Below, piece by piece: positions 8,636-17,256 of a stretch of DNA of 64,000 nt. This DNA comes from Solirubrobacteraceae bacterium. Lineage in GTDB: Bacteria > Actinomycetota > Thermoleophilia > Solirubrobacterales > Solirubrobacteraceae. A program made the position numbers and the translations under genes. A model generated the notes under the pieces. That model was given only the letters and a program-made list of their open reading frames with translations. It made no database searches and was not told the DNA's origin. The stretch is from positions 18,262-82,261 of the forward strand of contig JANWIP010000001.1 of assembly GCA_025449845.1 (NCBI GenBank), written 5' to 3'. Position 1 is the first letter of the stretch. The number at the start of each line of letters is the position of its first letter.

Positions 8636-9844
8636 ATGGTCGTATGCGTTCACCTGCCCCGCTTCGAGCTGGTCGTAGCCTCGGGCGGTCCCCGGGCGCT
8701 GCCCGGCAGGGCGCTGGCGATCGCCCCGGCACCCGCAGGAGAGGCCCGCGTGGGAGAGGTCTCCGGCGCGGCCGAAGCCCACGGAGTGCTTGCGGGCATG
8801 GTGTTGGGGGAGGCGCTGGCGCGCTGCCCGGCCCTTGAGCTGGTGCCTGCTGATCCCTTGCGGGTAGCGCAGGTGTGGGAGGGGGCGGCGCTGGGTGCAC
8901 TGGAAGGCATCGGCGCCGCGCCAGAGCCGGCGCGGCCAGGGCTGGCCTACTTCATGGCCGATGGCCTGCGCGGCATGCACAAAGGGGACGAGGGGGTGAT
9001 CGCCGCCACACGCCGCGCGCTTGGGCCGCGTGCGCGGGTTGGCGCCGGCCCGACGCGCTTCTGCGCATTGGCGGCGGCGCTGCAGGTTCGCTCGCGCCGC
9101 GCCGTGGTAGTGGAGGAAGACATGAAGGTGGCGCGCCGCTACCTGGCCTCCCAGCCCGTGGGGCTGCTGCGCTTTCGCGAGGAGACATCCGCGCTGGTGG
9201 AGCCGCTGACCCGTCTGGGCGTGCGCAGCTTGGGCGAGCTGACCAGACTGGGCCGCGCCGCGCTGGCCGATCGCTTTGGAGAGCCGGGAGCGATCGCCCA
9301 TGGCCTGGCGCGCGGCGAGGACACGCCGCTGCGCGCGCGCCGCTGCGAGGAGCGCCTGGAGGAGTCACTTGAGCTGGCCGAGTCAAACTCGGGTCCGGCG
9401 CTGGAGCGAGTCCTCGAGCTGCTGGTGGACCGGCTGCTGGCGCGCGTGGAGCGGCGGGGGCGCACGCTGCGCGCGATGATCCTCTCGGCGCGACTGGTGG
9501 AGAGTGGCACCTGGCGCGAGCAGGTGGTGTTCCGCCAGGCGCTCGCGGACCCCAGGCGGATATGGCTGGCGCTGTCTCTGCGCTTGTCTCTGCTGCCGGC
9601 GCCGGCCGAGTCCCTGGCGGTAACCGTGGAGCGCTTCGGGCCGCCGAGCGGCCGGCAGGGAACGCTGCTGGATCGCGCGCGTGTGCTGCGCCTGGAGCGT
9701 TTAGGCGAGGGGGTGGCCCAGGTGCGCGCGCTTGCCGGTCCCGAGGCGGCGTTGCGGGCGCTGTGTGTCGATCCCGAGTCGCGCGTACCCGAGCGGCGCG
9801 TGGTCTTGACGCCCTGGGGTCCTTCGGGAGCCTCCGCGGCATGA
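8636..9844 (+). CDS. imuB: ImuB-like, catalytically dead Y-family polymerase homologue
   Basis: 402 aa. The start is ATG 8636, directly after the LexA palindrome and with no SD, so translation is probably leaderless. The N-terminus CVHLPRFELVVA aligns with the Pol Y palm start, but the catalytic Asp positions are not acidic, as in ImuB proteins that act as clamp-binding hubs rather than polymerases. The finger/little-finger-like region continues to about residue 330. A possible weak beta-clamp motif, RQGTLLDR, lies near 340. It is first gene of an SOS operon with dnaE2. An imuA'/RecA-like partner is not present in the window. Confidence 0.85.
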   Translation: MVVCVHLPRFELVVASGGPRALPGRALAIAPAPAGEARVGEVSGAAEAHGVLAGMVLGEALARCPALELVPADPLRVAQVWEGAALGALEGIGAAPEPARPGLAYFMADGLRGMHKGDEGVIAATRRALGPRARVGAGPTRFCALAAALQVRSRRAVVVEEDMKVARRYLASQPVGLLRFREETSALVEPLTRLGVRSLGELTRLGRAALADRFGEPGAIAHGLARGEDTPLRARRCEERLEESLELAESNSGPALERVLELLVDRLLARVERRGRTLRAMILSARLVESGTWREQVVFRQALADPRRIWLALSLRLSLLPAPAESLAVTVERFGPPSGRQGTLLDRARVLRLERLGEGVAQVRALAGPEAALRALCVDPESRVPERRVVLTPWGPSGASAA

Positions 9845-9910
9845 GTGCCAGTCGGGTCCCCACGTCCTTGGGGTCTGCAGGAGCTTCGGCGGCATGAGTG
9901 CCAGTCGGGC
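9808..9910 (+). repeat. 53-bp imperfect tandem duplication at the imuB stop / DUF6504 start
   Basis: Copy A (9808-9857) and copy B (9861-9910) are offset by 53 bp and both end in GGCATGAGTGCCAGTCGGG. Each copy contains the ATGA stop/start overlap. The duplication therefore created a second junction between imuB and the next gene. About ten substitutions separate the copies, so it is not recent. Confidence 0.8.
9841..9897 (+). CDS. 18-residue mini-ORF between imuB and the DUF6504-like gene
   Basis: ATG 9841 overlaps the imuB TGA. The frame encodes MSASRVPTSLGSAGASAA and stops at 9897 in the ATGA that starts the next gene at 9894. It is a by-product of the 53-bp duplication: its end resembles the ImuB C-terminus and its start resembles the DUF6504 N-terminus. 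It may be translated as a coupling relay; a function for the peptide itself is doubtful. Confidence 0.3.
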   Translation: MSASRVPTSLGSAGASAA

Positions 9911-10139
9911 TTTGAACCTCCCCCGATCCGTCCAGGTGCGGGCGGATGGGACCGGCGTGCCACGCGTGGTGGATGGCCGGCAGATCGAGCTGGTGCGAGA
10001 GTCGTGGTTGGTGGAGGATCGCTGGTGGACAGCACGCCCGCTGCGCCGCCGCTACTGGGAGGTGGTGGAGGCACGAGGACGCAACCTCGTGGTCTTTCAC
10101 GACCTGCACTGCGGCGGCTGGTTCGCGCAGAGCGCCTGA
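9894..10139 (+). CDS. DUF6504-like small protein of the mutasome operon
   Basis: 81 aa, ATG 9894 in an ATGA overlap. It contains VVDGRQIELVRESWLVEDRWW near the middle and ends with VVFHDLHCGGWF, a pattern recalled from the DUF6504 family that sits beside imuB/dnaE2 in actinobacteria (moderate confidence in the family name). It is rich in Trp and Arg, lacks a TM segment, and could be a small beta-rich adaptor. Its position between imuB and dnaE2 under one LexA box suggests a role in the mutasome, perhaps replacing ImuA'. That role is inference. Confidence 0.75.
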   Translation: MSASRALNLPRSVQVRADGTGVPRVVDGRQIELVRESWLVEDRWWTARPLRRRYWEVVEARGRNLVVFHDLHCGGWFAQSA

Positions 10140-10147
10140 GGGATGAG

Positions 10148-13100
10148 GTGTCCGGCACACCGCCATACGTGGAGCTGCACTGCCACTCCGCCTACTCCTT
10201 CCTGGATGGGGTGTCGCTGCCGGATGAGTTGCTGGCGAAGGCGGCGGAGTTGGGGCATACGGCGCTGGCGATCACCGACCACAACTCGGTGTCGGGGTCG
10301 ATGGAGCTGGCCCAGGCGTCCGCTCAGCAAGGCGCGCCGCGCGCGATCCACGGGGCCGAGATTGACCTCGATGCGCGCAGCGGCGGGCGGCATCTGACGC
10401 TGCTAGTGCGCGAGGCGCGGGGCTGGCGCAACCTCTGCCGCATCCTCACCCGCGCCCATGCGGCTACGCGCGACTCTCCGCGCGAGCGCGCGGAGCCAGC
10501 CGTGGCGTTGCAGACGGTGCTGGAGCACGCCGAGGGTCTTGTGTGCCTGACGGGCTGCGCGCAGCGCGGGGTGCACGACGAGCCCACCGCGCGGCGACTG
10601 CTCGATGCCTTTGGCCCGCAGAGCCTGCGGGTGGAGTTGCAGCGCCCCTTCACGCGCCACGACCGCGCGCGCAACCGCGCTCTGGCCGCGCTGGCGCGGC
10701 GGCTGGGCGTGGCGTGCGTGGCCAGCGGCGACGTGCACGCTCATTCGCGCTCGCGCGCGGAGCTGCAGGACGCCTTCGTAGCGCTGCGCCACCACACCAC
10801 GCTGGACGCCTCCGAGCCGCTGCGCCGCGGCAACCACAGCCATGTGTTGAGCACCCCGCAGGCGATGGCCAAGCGCTTTGAAGATCACCCCCAGGCGGTG
10901 GCGGAGACGCTGCACCTCTCCGAGCAGCTCGGCTTTGACCTGTGCAACGACCTCGGTTATCGCTATCCCGGGGCGGAGGACGCTGATGCTCTGCGGCGGC
11001 TGGTCGAGCTGTGCCAGGCGCGGCTGCAGGACCGCTACAGCCGCGAGCAGGTGCCGGCGGCGGAGCATCGGCGTCAGGCGCGGGTGCGCCTGGAAGAGGA
11101 GTTGCACGTCATCGACCGCCTCGGCCTGGCGGGCTTCTTCCTATTGCACCACGACATGCTGGAGCTGGCGCGCGAGGTGGCCCTGGAGGTACGCGGCCCC
11201 GGCAATTCACCGCGCTCGCTGCTGGCCCCCGGTCGCGGGCGAGGCTCCTCGGTGTCCTCGATTGTTTGCTACCTCACCGGCCTCTCGCACATCGACCCGA
11301 TCGCCAATGGGCTGCTGTTGGGGCGCTTCCTGCACGAGGATCTGCATGGGCTGCCCGACATCGACCTGGACTTTCCGCGCGATATACGCGAGGTCTTGAT
11401 CCCACGCGTGCATGAGCGCTACGGGCAGGAACGCGCGGCGTTGGTGGCGGCCTTCCCCACCTACCGCACGCGCGGGGCGATACGTGAGCTCGGCAAGGTC
11501 CTGGGGCTGCCGCCTGGCGCGATCGAGCGTGTGGCGCGCGCCGCCGAGCACCACTTTGGAGGCTCCGAGCACGACATCGCCACTGCTTTGGGCGGCGACC
11601 GGGAGGGATCTGCTGCCGGCGGAGCACCGGCCCACGGCGGTGCGAATGCGGGTGGGGGCGGCGACTCTCCAACCCGCTCCGAGCGCTGGCAGTGGTTGAC
11701 GCGTCTGGTGGAGGAGGCCTACGGATTGCCTCGCCACCTCTCCCAGCATCCCGGCGGGATGGTGATATCGACACAGCCGCTGATCGACTGCTGCCCGGTG
11801 GTGCCAGCGGCGATGGAGGGCAGGCAGATGGTGCAGTGGGACAAGGACTCCTGTGCCGATGCCGGCTTTCTGAAGATCGACCTGCTGGGGCTGGGAATGC
11901 TCTCGGCGGTGGAGCGCTGCGTGGAGCTGATCGCGCACACCCGCGCTGAGCGCATCGATCTCTCTCGCATCCCGTTTGATGAGCAGGAGACCTTCGACGC
12001 GATCTGCGAGGCGGACACGGTGGGGGTCTTTCAGATCGAGAGCCGCGCGCAGATGCAGTCGCTGCGCCGCACCTTGCCGCGCGATCTGGAGGACCTGACC
12101 GTGCAGGTGGCAATCGTGCGCCCCGGGCCGATCCAAGGCGGTGCGATCAACCCCTATATCGAGCGTCGTAAGCGCCTGCGCGAAGATCCCTCCTACGAGA
12201 TTCCATATCCGCATCCTTCGCTGCGCTCGGTGTTGGAGTGCACCTTGGGCACGGTGATCTTTCAGGACCAGGTCATGGAAGTCGCGCAGGCCTTTGCCGG
12301 CTTCGCCCCCGGTGAGGCCGATGGGTTGCGCCGAGCGATGAGCCGCAAGCGCTCCCACGAGGCCCTGCAGAGCCACCGCGAGAGCTTCCTGGCCGGAGCG
12401 CAGCGCCACGTGGGCGCCGATCCGCGCACTGCCGAGCAGGTATGGGAGATGGTCTCGGGCTTCGCCGGCTTCGGCTTCCCCAAAGCGCATGGCGCCGCTT
12501 TTGGCTTGCTCGCCTACCAGTCGACATGGCTGCGCGTCCACTATGGCCCCGAGTTCCTGTGTGCGCTGCTCAACGAGCAGCCGATGGGCTTCTATGCCCC
12601 TGACAGTCTCGTGCACGAGGCCGAAGGGCGGGGCATCCCGGTGTTGGGGCTTGATGTCAACGCCTCCGAGGTTGAGTGCAGCGTGGAGGAGGGGGGTGTC
12701 CGGCTGGGCCTGGGCTACATCAAGGGCGTGGGTGCCGCCGATGCGAAAGAACTGGTGGCCGAGCGTAAACGCGGAGGTCCGTTTCGCAGCCTGGGGCAGC
12801 TCGCGGCGCGGGTGGGGGCTGGGCGAGGCACGCTGGAACAGCTTGCCTGGTCGGGCGCCTGCGACAGCCTTGTGCGGGTCGGCTCAGCAGCCAAGTGGAT
12901 GGGAACCTCAGACGCTCGCCGGCGCCTTGCGCTGTGGCAGATAGGTATCCCTACTCGCCCGGCCACGCCAGGGCATAGCGCGGGCGGGGATATTCAGCTT
13001 GCGCTGCCGCTTGAGTTGCCCGAGGCGCCCCGTCTGCGCCCGCTCAGCCGCTGGCAGCGGCTGCTTGCGGACTACGCCACGAGTGGGGTGACTGTGGGCG

Positions 13101-13591
13101 ATCATGTGATGGCGGCCCTGCGCCCGCGCCTGCAAACACCAATGCTTGCCACCAGCGCCCAACTCTCGCGCTTGCCGCAGGGGTGCTCGGTGACGGTGGC
13201 CGGGCTGGTCATAGCACGACAACGTCCCGGCACTGCCAAAGGAGTCATGTTCCTGCTGTTCGAGGATGAGTGGGGCACGATCAACTTGGTTGTGCCACGC
13301 AAGGTGTATGAGAGCCATCGGCCGCTGGCGCGCGCCGAGCCGTTGCTGCTTGCTCGGGGGCGCTTGGAGCGCTCGGAGGAGGGAGTGCTCAACGTGATCG
13401 TGCGTGAGCTGGCGGCGTTGGAGAGCTTCCTGACTCCTGAGGAGCCAAGGTCCGAGGCGCGCGTGCATCGTTTGCCCATCGGGCAGCCCGCGGCGGCGGG
13501 AGAGGAAGAGGAAGACGCGACCGAGATGGGAGCAAGCATGCGTGCCGTGGCGCCGCCGGTGCAGAGTTTTGCGGCGGGGCGGCGGCGTTAG
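10148..13591 (+). CDS. dnaE2: Error-prone DNA polymerase III alpha subunit DnaE2
   Basis: 1147 aa from GTG 10148 (GAGGGATGAG upstream), 8 bp after the previous stop. An N-terminal PHP domain starts with VELHCHSAYSFLDG and ITDHNS. The C-family polymerase active-site motif PDIDLDF lies at about 403-409, and RPGPI and FPKAHGAAFG are also family-typical. After the HhH-like region comes QLALPL (possible clamp-binding motif) and an OB fold with VAGLVIARQRPGTAKGVMF, typical of DnaE2 rather than DnaE1. A Gly/Ala-rich insertion lies near 490-510. It carries out translesion synthesis and SOS mutagenesis with ImuB. Confidence 0.95.
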   Translation: MSGTPPYVELHCHSAYSFLDGVSLPDELLAKAAELGHTALAITDHNSVSGSMELAQASAQQGAPRAIHGAEIDLDARSGGRHLTLLVREARGWRNLCRILTRAHAATRDSPRERAEPAVALQTVLEHAEGLVCLTGCAQRGVHDEPTARRLLDAFGPQSLRVELQRPFTRHDRARNRALAALARRLGVACVASGDVHAHSRSRAELQDAFVALRHHTTLDASEPLRRGNHSHVLSTPQAMAKRFEDHPQAVAETLHLSEQLGFDLCNDLGYRYPGAEDADALRRLVELCQARLQDRYSREQVPAAEHRRQARVRLEEELHVIDRLGLAGFFLLHHDMLELAREVALEVRGPGNSPRSLLAPGRGRGSSVSSIVCYLTGLSHIDPIANGLLLGRFLHEDLHGLPDIDLDFPRDIREVLIPRVHERYGQERAALVAAFPTYRTRGAIRELGKVLGLPPGAIERVARAAEHHFGGSEHDIATALGGDREGSAAGGAPAHGGANAGGGGDSPTRSERWQWLTRLVEEAYGLPRHLSQHPGGMVISTQPLIDCCPVVPAAMEGRQMVQWDKDSCADAGFLKIDLLGLGMLSAVERCVELIAHTRAERIDLSRIPFDEQETFDAICEADTVGVFQIESRAQMQSLRRTLPRDLEDLTVQVAIVRPGPIQGGAINPYIERRKRLREDPSYEIPYPHPSLRSVLECTLGTVIFQDQVMEVAQAFAGFAPGEADGLRRAMSRKRSHEALQSHRESFLAGAQRHVGADPRTAEQVWEMVSGFAGFGFPKAHGAAFGLLAYQSTWLRVHYGPEFLCALLNEQPMGFYAPDSLVHEAEGRGIPVLGLDVNASEVECSVEEGGVRLGLGYIKGVGAADAKELVAERKRGGPFRSLGQLAARVGAGRGTLEQLAWSGACDSLVRVGSAAKWMGTSDARRRLALWQIGIPTRPATPGHSAGGDIQLALPLELPEAPRLRPLSRWQRLLADYATSGVTVGDHVMAALRPRLQTPMLATSAQLSRLPQGCSVTVAGLVIARQRPGTAKGVMFLLFEDEWGTINLVVPRKVYESHRPLARAEPLLLARGRLERSEEGVLNVIVRELAALESFLTPEEPRSEARVHRLPIGQPAAAGEEEEDATEMGASMRAVAPPVQSFAAGRRR

Positions 13592-13693
13592 ACACCTGGA
13601 GCATTCCCATGCGTCCTTGGTGAGTCTCCTGCTGACGGCTTTCCCGAACACTAAGCGCACGCGAACCTAGGGCACCTCCGCTACCCTGACCAA

Positions 13694-14626
13694 ATCGCAC
13701 CCCTGGGCGACACCGAGCTGGATATTTTTCCCCTCTGCCTGGGCGGCAACGTATTCGGCTGGACGATCGACGAAGAGCGCTCTTTCGAGGTGCTTGACGC
13801 CTATGTGCAAGCCGGCGGTAACTTCATCGACACGGCCGACATGTATGGCCGTCGTGGATCTGGCGGGGCGGGAGAGTCCGAGCGGATCATCGGTCGCTGG
13901 ATGGCTGCCCGCGGCAACCGCGAGCAGATCGTGATCGCCACCAAGGTGGGTATGTCCACCGAGCTGCATGGGCTCTCCGCGGACACCATCAGACGTGGCG
14001 CCGAGGCCTCGCTTGAGCGCCTGGGCGTCGATCACATCGACCTCTACTACGCCCACCAGGACGATCCCGAGACGCCGCAGGACGAGACGCTGCGCACGTT
14101 TCAGATGCTGATCGACCAGGGACACGTGCGCTACGTAGGCGCCTCCAACTACAGCGCTCAGCGTCTCAGCGAAGCGCTGAGCTTGGGGGAGCAGGAGGGC
14201 CTCGCGCGTTACGTTGTCCTACAGCCCCACTACAACCTGATGGAGCGCGAATACGAGCTCGATCTGGCGGCTGTGTGCGAGCGTTATGGCCTCGCCTGCA
14301 TCCCCTACTTCGGCCTGGCCCGAGGTTTCCTCACAGGCAAGTACCGCCCCGACGGTGAGCAGGTCGATAGCCCGCGCGCCTCCGGGGTGCGCGAGAACTA
14401 CTTCAACGCGGGCGGCTTCGCGGTGCTTGAGGCACTCGATGAGATCGCGGCGGCCCATAGCGCCCCGGTGGCGGCCGTCGCTCTCGCCTGGCTGTTGGCC
14501 CAGCCGACTGTCGCGGCTCCGATCGCCAGCGCCACCTCCGTGGAGCAGCTCTCGCAGTTGCTGCCCTCAGCTGCTATCGAGCTGTCGGCGGCGGATGTCG
14601 AGCGGCTCAGCGCCGCCAGTGCATAG
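13694..14626 (+). CDS. Aldo/keto reductase (start codon non-canonical)
   Basis: About 310 aa. The AKR TIM barrel is evident: FIDTADMYG (catalytic Asp and Tyr), VIATKVG (Lys), HIDLYYAHQDD (His), SNYS and YFGLARGFLTGKYR. Coding similarity extends upstream of GTG 13790 through LGDTELDIFPLCLGGNVFGW, which is the conserved first strand. Between the TAA at 13652 and 13790 there is no in-frame ATG, GTG or TTG. The likeliest starts are ATC 13694 (where AKRs usually begin) or CTG 13703; a GTG 13790 start would lose about 32 residues of the fold. It ends 5 bp before a convergent AKR. Confidence 0.8.
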   Translation: MAPLGDTELDIFPLCLGGNVFGWTIDEERSFEVLDAYVQAGGNFIDTADMYGRRGSGGAGESERIIGRWMAARGNREQIVIATKVGMSTELHGLSADTIRRGAEASLERLGVDHIDLYYAHQDDPETPQDETLRTFQMLIDQGHVRYVGASNYSAQRLSEALSLGEQEGLARYVVLQPHYNLMEREYELDLAAVCERYGLACIPYFGLARGFLTGKYRPDGEQVDSPRASGVRENYFNAGGFAVLEALDEIAAAHSAPVAAVALAWLLAQPTVAAPIASATSVEQLSQLLPSAAIELSAADVERLSAASA

Positions 14627-14631
14627 GTCGC

Positions 14632-15579
14632 TCAGCGAACAATCACGTCGCCGAGCGCCGCATCGATCGCGGCGAGCGTCTGCTCGTCCAGCGTGATGCC
14701 GGACGCGGAAGCGTTGGCGTGCACCTGCTCGGGACGGCTGGCGCCGACGATCGCCGAGGCGACGTTGGGCTGGCGCAGCACCCAGGCCAGTGCGAGCTGA
14801 GCCATCGATAGGCCTGCTCCCTCGGCCACGGGCTTCAGTCGCTGCACCGCCTCAAGCACGCGATCGTCCATCAGCCGGTCAATGAAGCCGCTCATGCTCT
14901 CGCTGGCCGCACGGGTGTCCGCCGGCGGCTGCTCGCCGGGGCTGTACTTCCCCGTGAGCACGCCCTGCCCGAGCGGCGACCAGACGATCTGCGAGATCCC
15001 TTCGCGTTCACACAGCGGAATCACCTGCGCCTCGGGTGCGCGCCACAGCATCGAGTACTGCGGCTGGCTCGATACCCAGCGCTCCACCCCGGGCAGCTCA
15101 AGCGATGCTTCGACGGGCTCAACAGGCCACTCGCTGAAGCCGATATGGCGCGCCTTGCCTGCCTGCACGACTTCGCTGAGCGCCTGCATCGTCTCCTCCA
15201 GCGGAGTTGAGCTGTCGTAGCGGTGGCACTGGTACAGATCGACGTAGTCGGTGCGCAAACGCTCCAGCGAGGCATCGATCTGCTTGTGGATCTGCGCCTT
15301 GGACAGGCCCATATCCGTATCGGACATCGGGAAGAACACCTTCGTTGCCAGCACGTAGGAGGAGCGCTCATATCCCGAGAGCACATCGCCCAGCAGCGAC
15401 TCCGCCGCACCCCGTCCGTACACGTTGGCCGTGTCGATGAAGTTGATCCCAGCCTCGAACGCTGCCTTGACACAGGCCTCGGCCTGCTCGCGCTGCACGC
15501 CGCCCGAGTAGGTCAACCACGAGCCGAGGCTGATCTCTGACACCTCGATGCCGCTGCTGCCGAGTTGCCGGAGGTTCAT
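14632..15579 (-). CDS. Aldo/keto reductase, Kv-beta-like subfamily
   Basis: 315 aa from ATG 15579. The N-terminus MNLRQLGSSGIEVSEISLGSW, active-site FIDTANVYGRG (Asp, Tyr), VLATKVFFP (Lys) and YVDLYQCHRYD (His) are clear, as is the NADPH-binding WSPLGQGVLTGKY. The last part (QLALAWVLRQPNVASAIVGAS) closes the barrel. It is an NADPH-dependent carbonyl reductase of unknown substrate, belonging to the group of potassium-channel beta-subunit relatives. It is convergent with the preceding AKR but in a different subgroup, so the two are not a recent duplication. Confidence 0.92.
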   Translation of the reverse strand: MNLRQLGSSGIEVSEISLGSWLTYSGGVQREQAEACVKAAFEAGINFIDTANVYGRGAAESLLGDVLSGYERSSYVLATKVFFPMSDTDMGLSKAQIHKQIDASLERLRTDYVDLYQCHRYDSSTPLEETMQALSEVVQAGKARHIGFSEWPVEPVEASLELPGVERWVSSQPQYSMLWRAPEAQVIPLCEREGISQIVWSPLGQGVLTGKYSPGEQPPADTRAASESMSGFIDRLMDDRVLEAVQRLKPVAEGAGLSMAQLALAWVLRQPNVASAIVGASRPEQVHANASASGITLDEQTLAAIDAALGDVIVR

Positions 15580-15655
15580 AGACCCATACCCAGGAGGTTC
15601 ACGTGTTGCAGCCTAGCCGTTATGTTGATTGAGCGACCGACATGACTCTGCCCGC

Positions 15656-16537
15656 ATGACGCTGTCTCCCATCGATCCGGCACTTCGCATCGCCTCCGTG
15701 CACCTCGCCGTGAGCGATCTCGCTCGCAGTATCGACTTCTATGAGCGGGTGCTGGGCCTGCCGCGCATCTCAAGTGACGAGGATCAGGCGCTGCTTGGCC
15801 CCGACGGCGAGCGTGCTCTGCTGCGGCTCACCCGCATCGCGCATCCAACCTTCGTGCCGCGCGGGAGTACGGGGCTCTTTCACGTCGCCTATCTATACCC
15901 CACCCGCCAGGCGCTCGCCGAGGGTGTGCTGCGCGTGGCACACAATCGCTGGCCAATCGATGGCGTCGCCGATCATGGGGTCTCCGAAGCTATCTACCTG
16001 AGTGACCCCGACGGCCTTGGCATCGAGATCTATGTCGATCGTCCCCGCGAGCAGTGGTCCCGTCCCGCCTCTGGTCATGGCGTGAACATGGTCACTCTTC
16101 CTCTCGACCTTGATGACCTGCTTACGCAGGCTTCGGCCGGCTCCACGCCGGCGATGCCAAGCGGCACCGGCATCGGACACGTCCACCTTAAGGTTGCCGA
16201 TGTCGCCCGGTCGAGTGCCTTCTATCGCGATGCCCTTGGCCTTGAGGAACAGGCACAGTTGCCCTCCGCAGCCTTCCTCTCAGCCGGCGGCTATCACCAT
16301 CACATCGGTCTGAACTCCTGGCACAGTCAGGGTGGTGCTGCGCCGCCGGACACCGCCCCCGACCTGCGCCTAATCGAGTTCGAACTCAGTGCTCCCGCCG
16401 AGCTCGATGTGCTTGAGCACAGGCTCGGCAACGCGCTGGCGGAGGGATCAGCGGAAGCACCACGGACCTCTGAGCACATGGGGGATAGGTGTCTTTCGCT
16501 GCGCGACCCTAACCGGGTTGCGCTGGGATTCAGCTGA
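15656..16537 (+). CDS. VOC-superfamily protein with two glyoxalase-like domains
   Basis: 293 aa from ATG 15656; an in-frame TTG at 15629 would add nine poorly conserved residues. Domain 1 (about 9-125) begins IASVHLAVSDLARSIDFYERVLGL, and domain 2 (about 160-290) begins IGHVHLKVADVARSSAFYRDALGL with YHHHIGLNSW. His and Glu residues (VHL, GIEIY) fit a metal site as in type I ring-cleavage dioxygenases (CatE-like). The substrate is unknown. It is divergent from the AKR at 14632-15579, with 76 bp between them. Confidence 0.88.
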   Translation: MTLSPIDPALRIASVHLAVSDLARSIDFYERVLGLPRISSDEDQALLGPDGERALLRLTRIAHPTFVPRGSTGLFHVAYLYPTRQALAEGVLRVAHNRWPIDGVADHGVSEAIYLSDPDGLGIEIYVDRPREQWSRPASGHGVNMVTLPLDLDDLLTQASAGSTPAMPSGTGIGHVHLKVADVARSSAFYRDALGLEEQAQLPSAAFLSAGGYHHHIGLNSWHSQGGAAPPDTAPDLRLIEFELSAPAELDVLEHRLGNALAEGSAEAPRTSEHMGDRCLSLRDPNRVALGFS

Positions 16538-16642
16538 CGGCCAGAGCGGGAGGGCAGACCTCAGATGAGGGCTAAGGCGTAGATTGCTCTCACAAGTCCT
16601 CCTCGTTAGTTCTAATAGCGGCTATCTGGGACCTGTGCTCAC

Positions 16643-17116
16643 CTATGCTGCAAAGGGGGTAGTGCCTACCTCACCCGATGGGTGCAGTCCTCCAGCGGCG
16701 CGTACGGCCATGTTCTGGTGCTTTGTGACGTACCAGAAGTGCAGAATGTAGGGGACCAAAAGCAGGGCCCCAGGAAATACGAGCAGGAAGGCGAGGGTCG
16801 GGTTGATCTGTTCGTGACGCTCGATGCCGCCGAGGCGCTGAGCGCGTCTGATTCTCTGACCATAGTTGTAGGTCGAGAGAAGCGGCGGCACGATCAGCCA
16901 GCCTCCCAGAAGCACCGCCAGCACCGAAAGCGGCGGACTGGATTGCGCAAGGTTCTGATCCTCGCCCGCGATCCCGACATCCTTCAACTCATCGTTGACG
17001 AAGTAATACCAGCAGTAGTAGTAGATGCCGAGAGTGAGGATCGTCAACCCGAAGCCGACCCAAAAGCTGCGAATCTTCCCGGCTGCTCCCTTGCCGAACT
17101 CAACTTCCTGTGCCAC
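16643..17116 (-). CDS. DUF4234-like small membrane protein
   Basis: 157 aa from GTG 17116, with CAGGGAGAGG upstream as SD. Three hydrophobic segments are visible: about 16-38 (SFWVGFGLTILTLGIYYYCWYYF broken by Tyr), 62-82 and 105-127. The GIYYYCWYYFVNDEL motif is characteristic of the DUF4234/YjgN-like group of polytopic proteins. The C-terminus is soluble and Gly/Pro-rich. Function unknown. A perfect GGAACGATCGTTCC palindrome lies 56-69 bp upstream of the start. Confidence 0.75.
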   Translation of the reverse strand: MAQEVEFGKGAAGKIRSFWVGFGLTILTLGIYYYCWYYFVNDELKDVGIAGEDQNLAQSSPPLSVLAVLLGGWLIVPPLLSTYNYGQRIRRAQRLGGIERHEQINPTLAFLLVFPGALLLVPYILHFWYVTKHQNMAVRAAGGLHPSGEVGTTPFAA

Positions 17117-17171
17117 GGTGCCTCTCCCTGTCGCCTTGTCCCGAAGACCCTACACAATCCTGTATTCGAGA

Positions 17172-17185
17172 GGAACGATCGTTCC
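17172..17185. promoter_or_regulatory. GAAC-N4-GTTC palindrome upstream of the DUF4234 gene
   Basis: GGAACGATCGTTCC is a perfect 14-bp palindrome in the 140-bp gap before the DUF4234 gene (minus strand). Its core GAAC-N4-GTTC matches the inner part of LexA boxes; the outer bases are G/C instead of C/G. It may be a weak LexA site or an operator for another dimeric regulator. Confidence 0.45.
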
Positions 17186-17256
17186 GGAGAAAGGGATTAG
17201 CGGGACAGGCAAATCCGGATGGAGCTTCTCTTTCCAACTCTCAGCCTGAGCGCACC

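Noticed and set aside
8952..10166. 404-codon minus-strand frame opposite imuB and the DUF6504-like gene
   Set aside because: Pro/Arg/Ala-rich composition typical of a shadow frame; the plus-strand genes are supported by motifs and overlaps.
11207..12616. Long minus-strand open frame (469 codons) opposite dnaE2
   Set aside because: High GC makes antisense frames long; the protein has no recognisable motifs and dnaE2 on the other strand is certain.
13592..13693. Small gene between dnaE2 and the aldo/keto reductase
   Set aside because: No frame with a start, SD and coding character; only stops and the open upstream part of the AKR frame.
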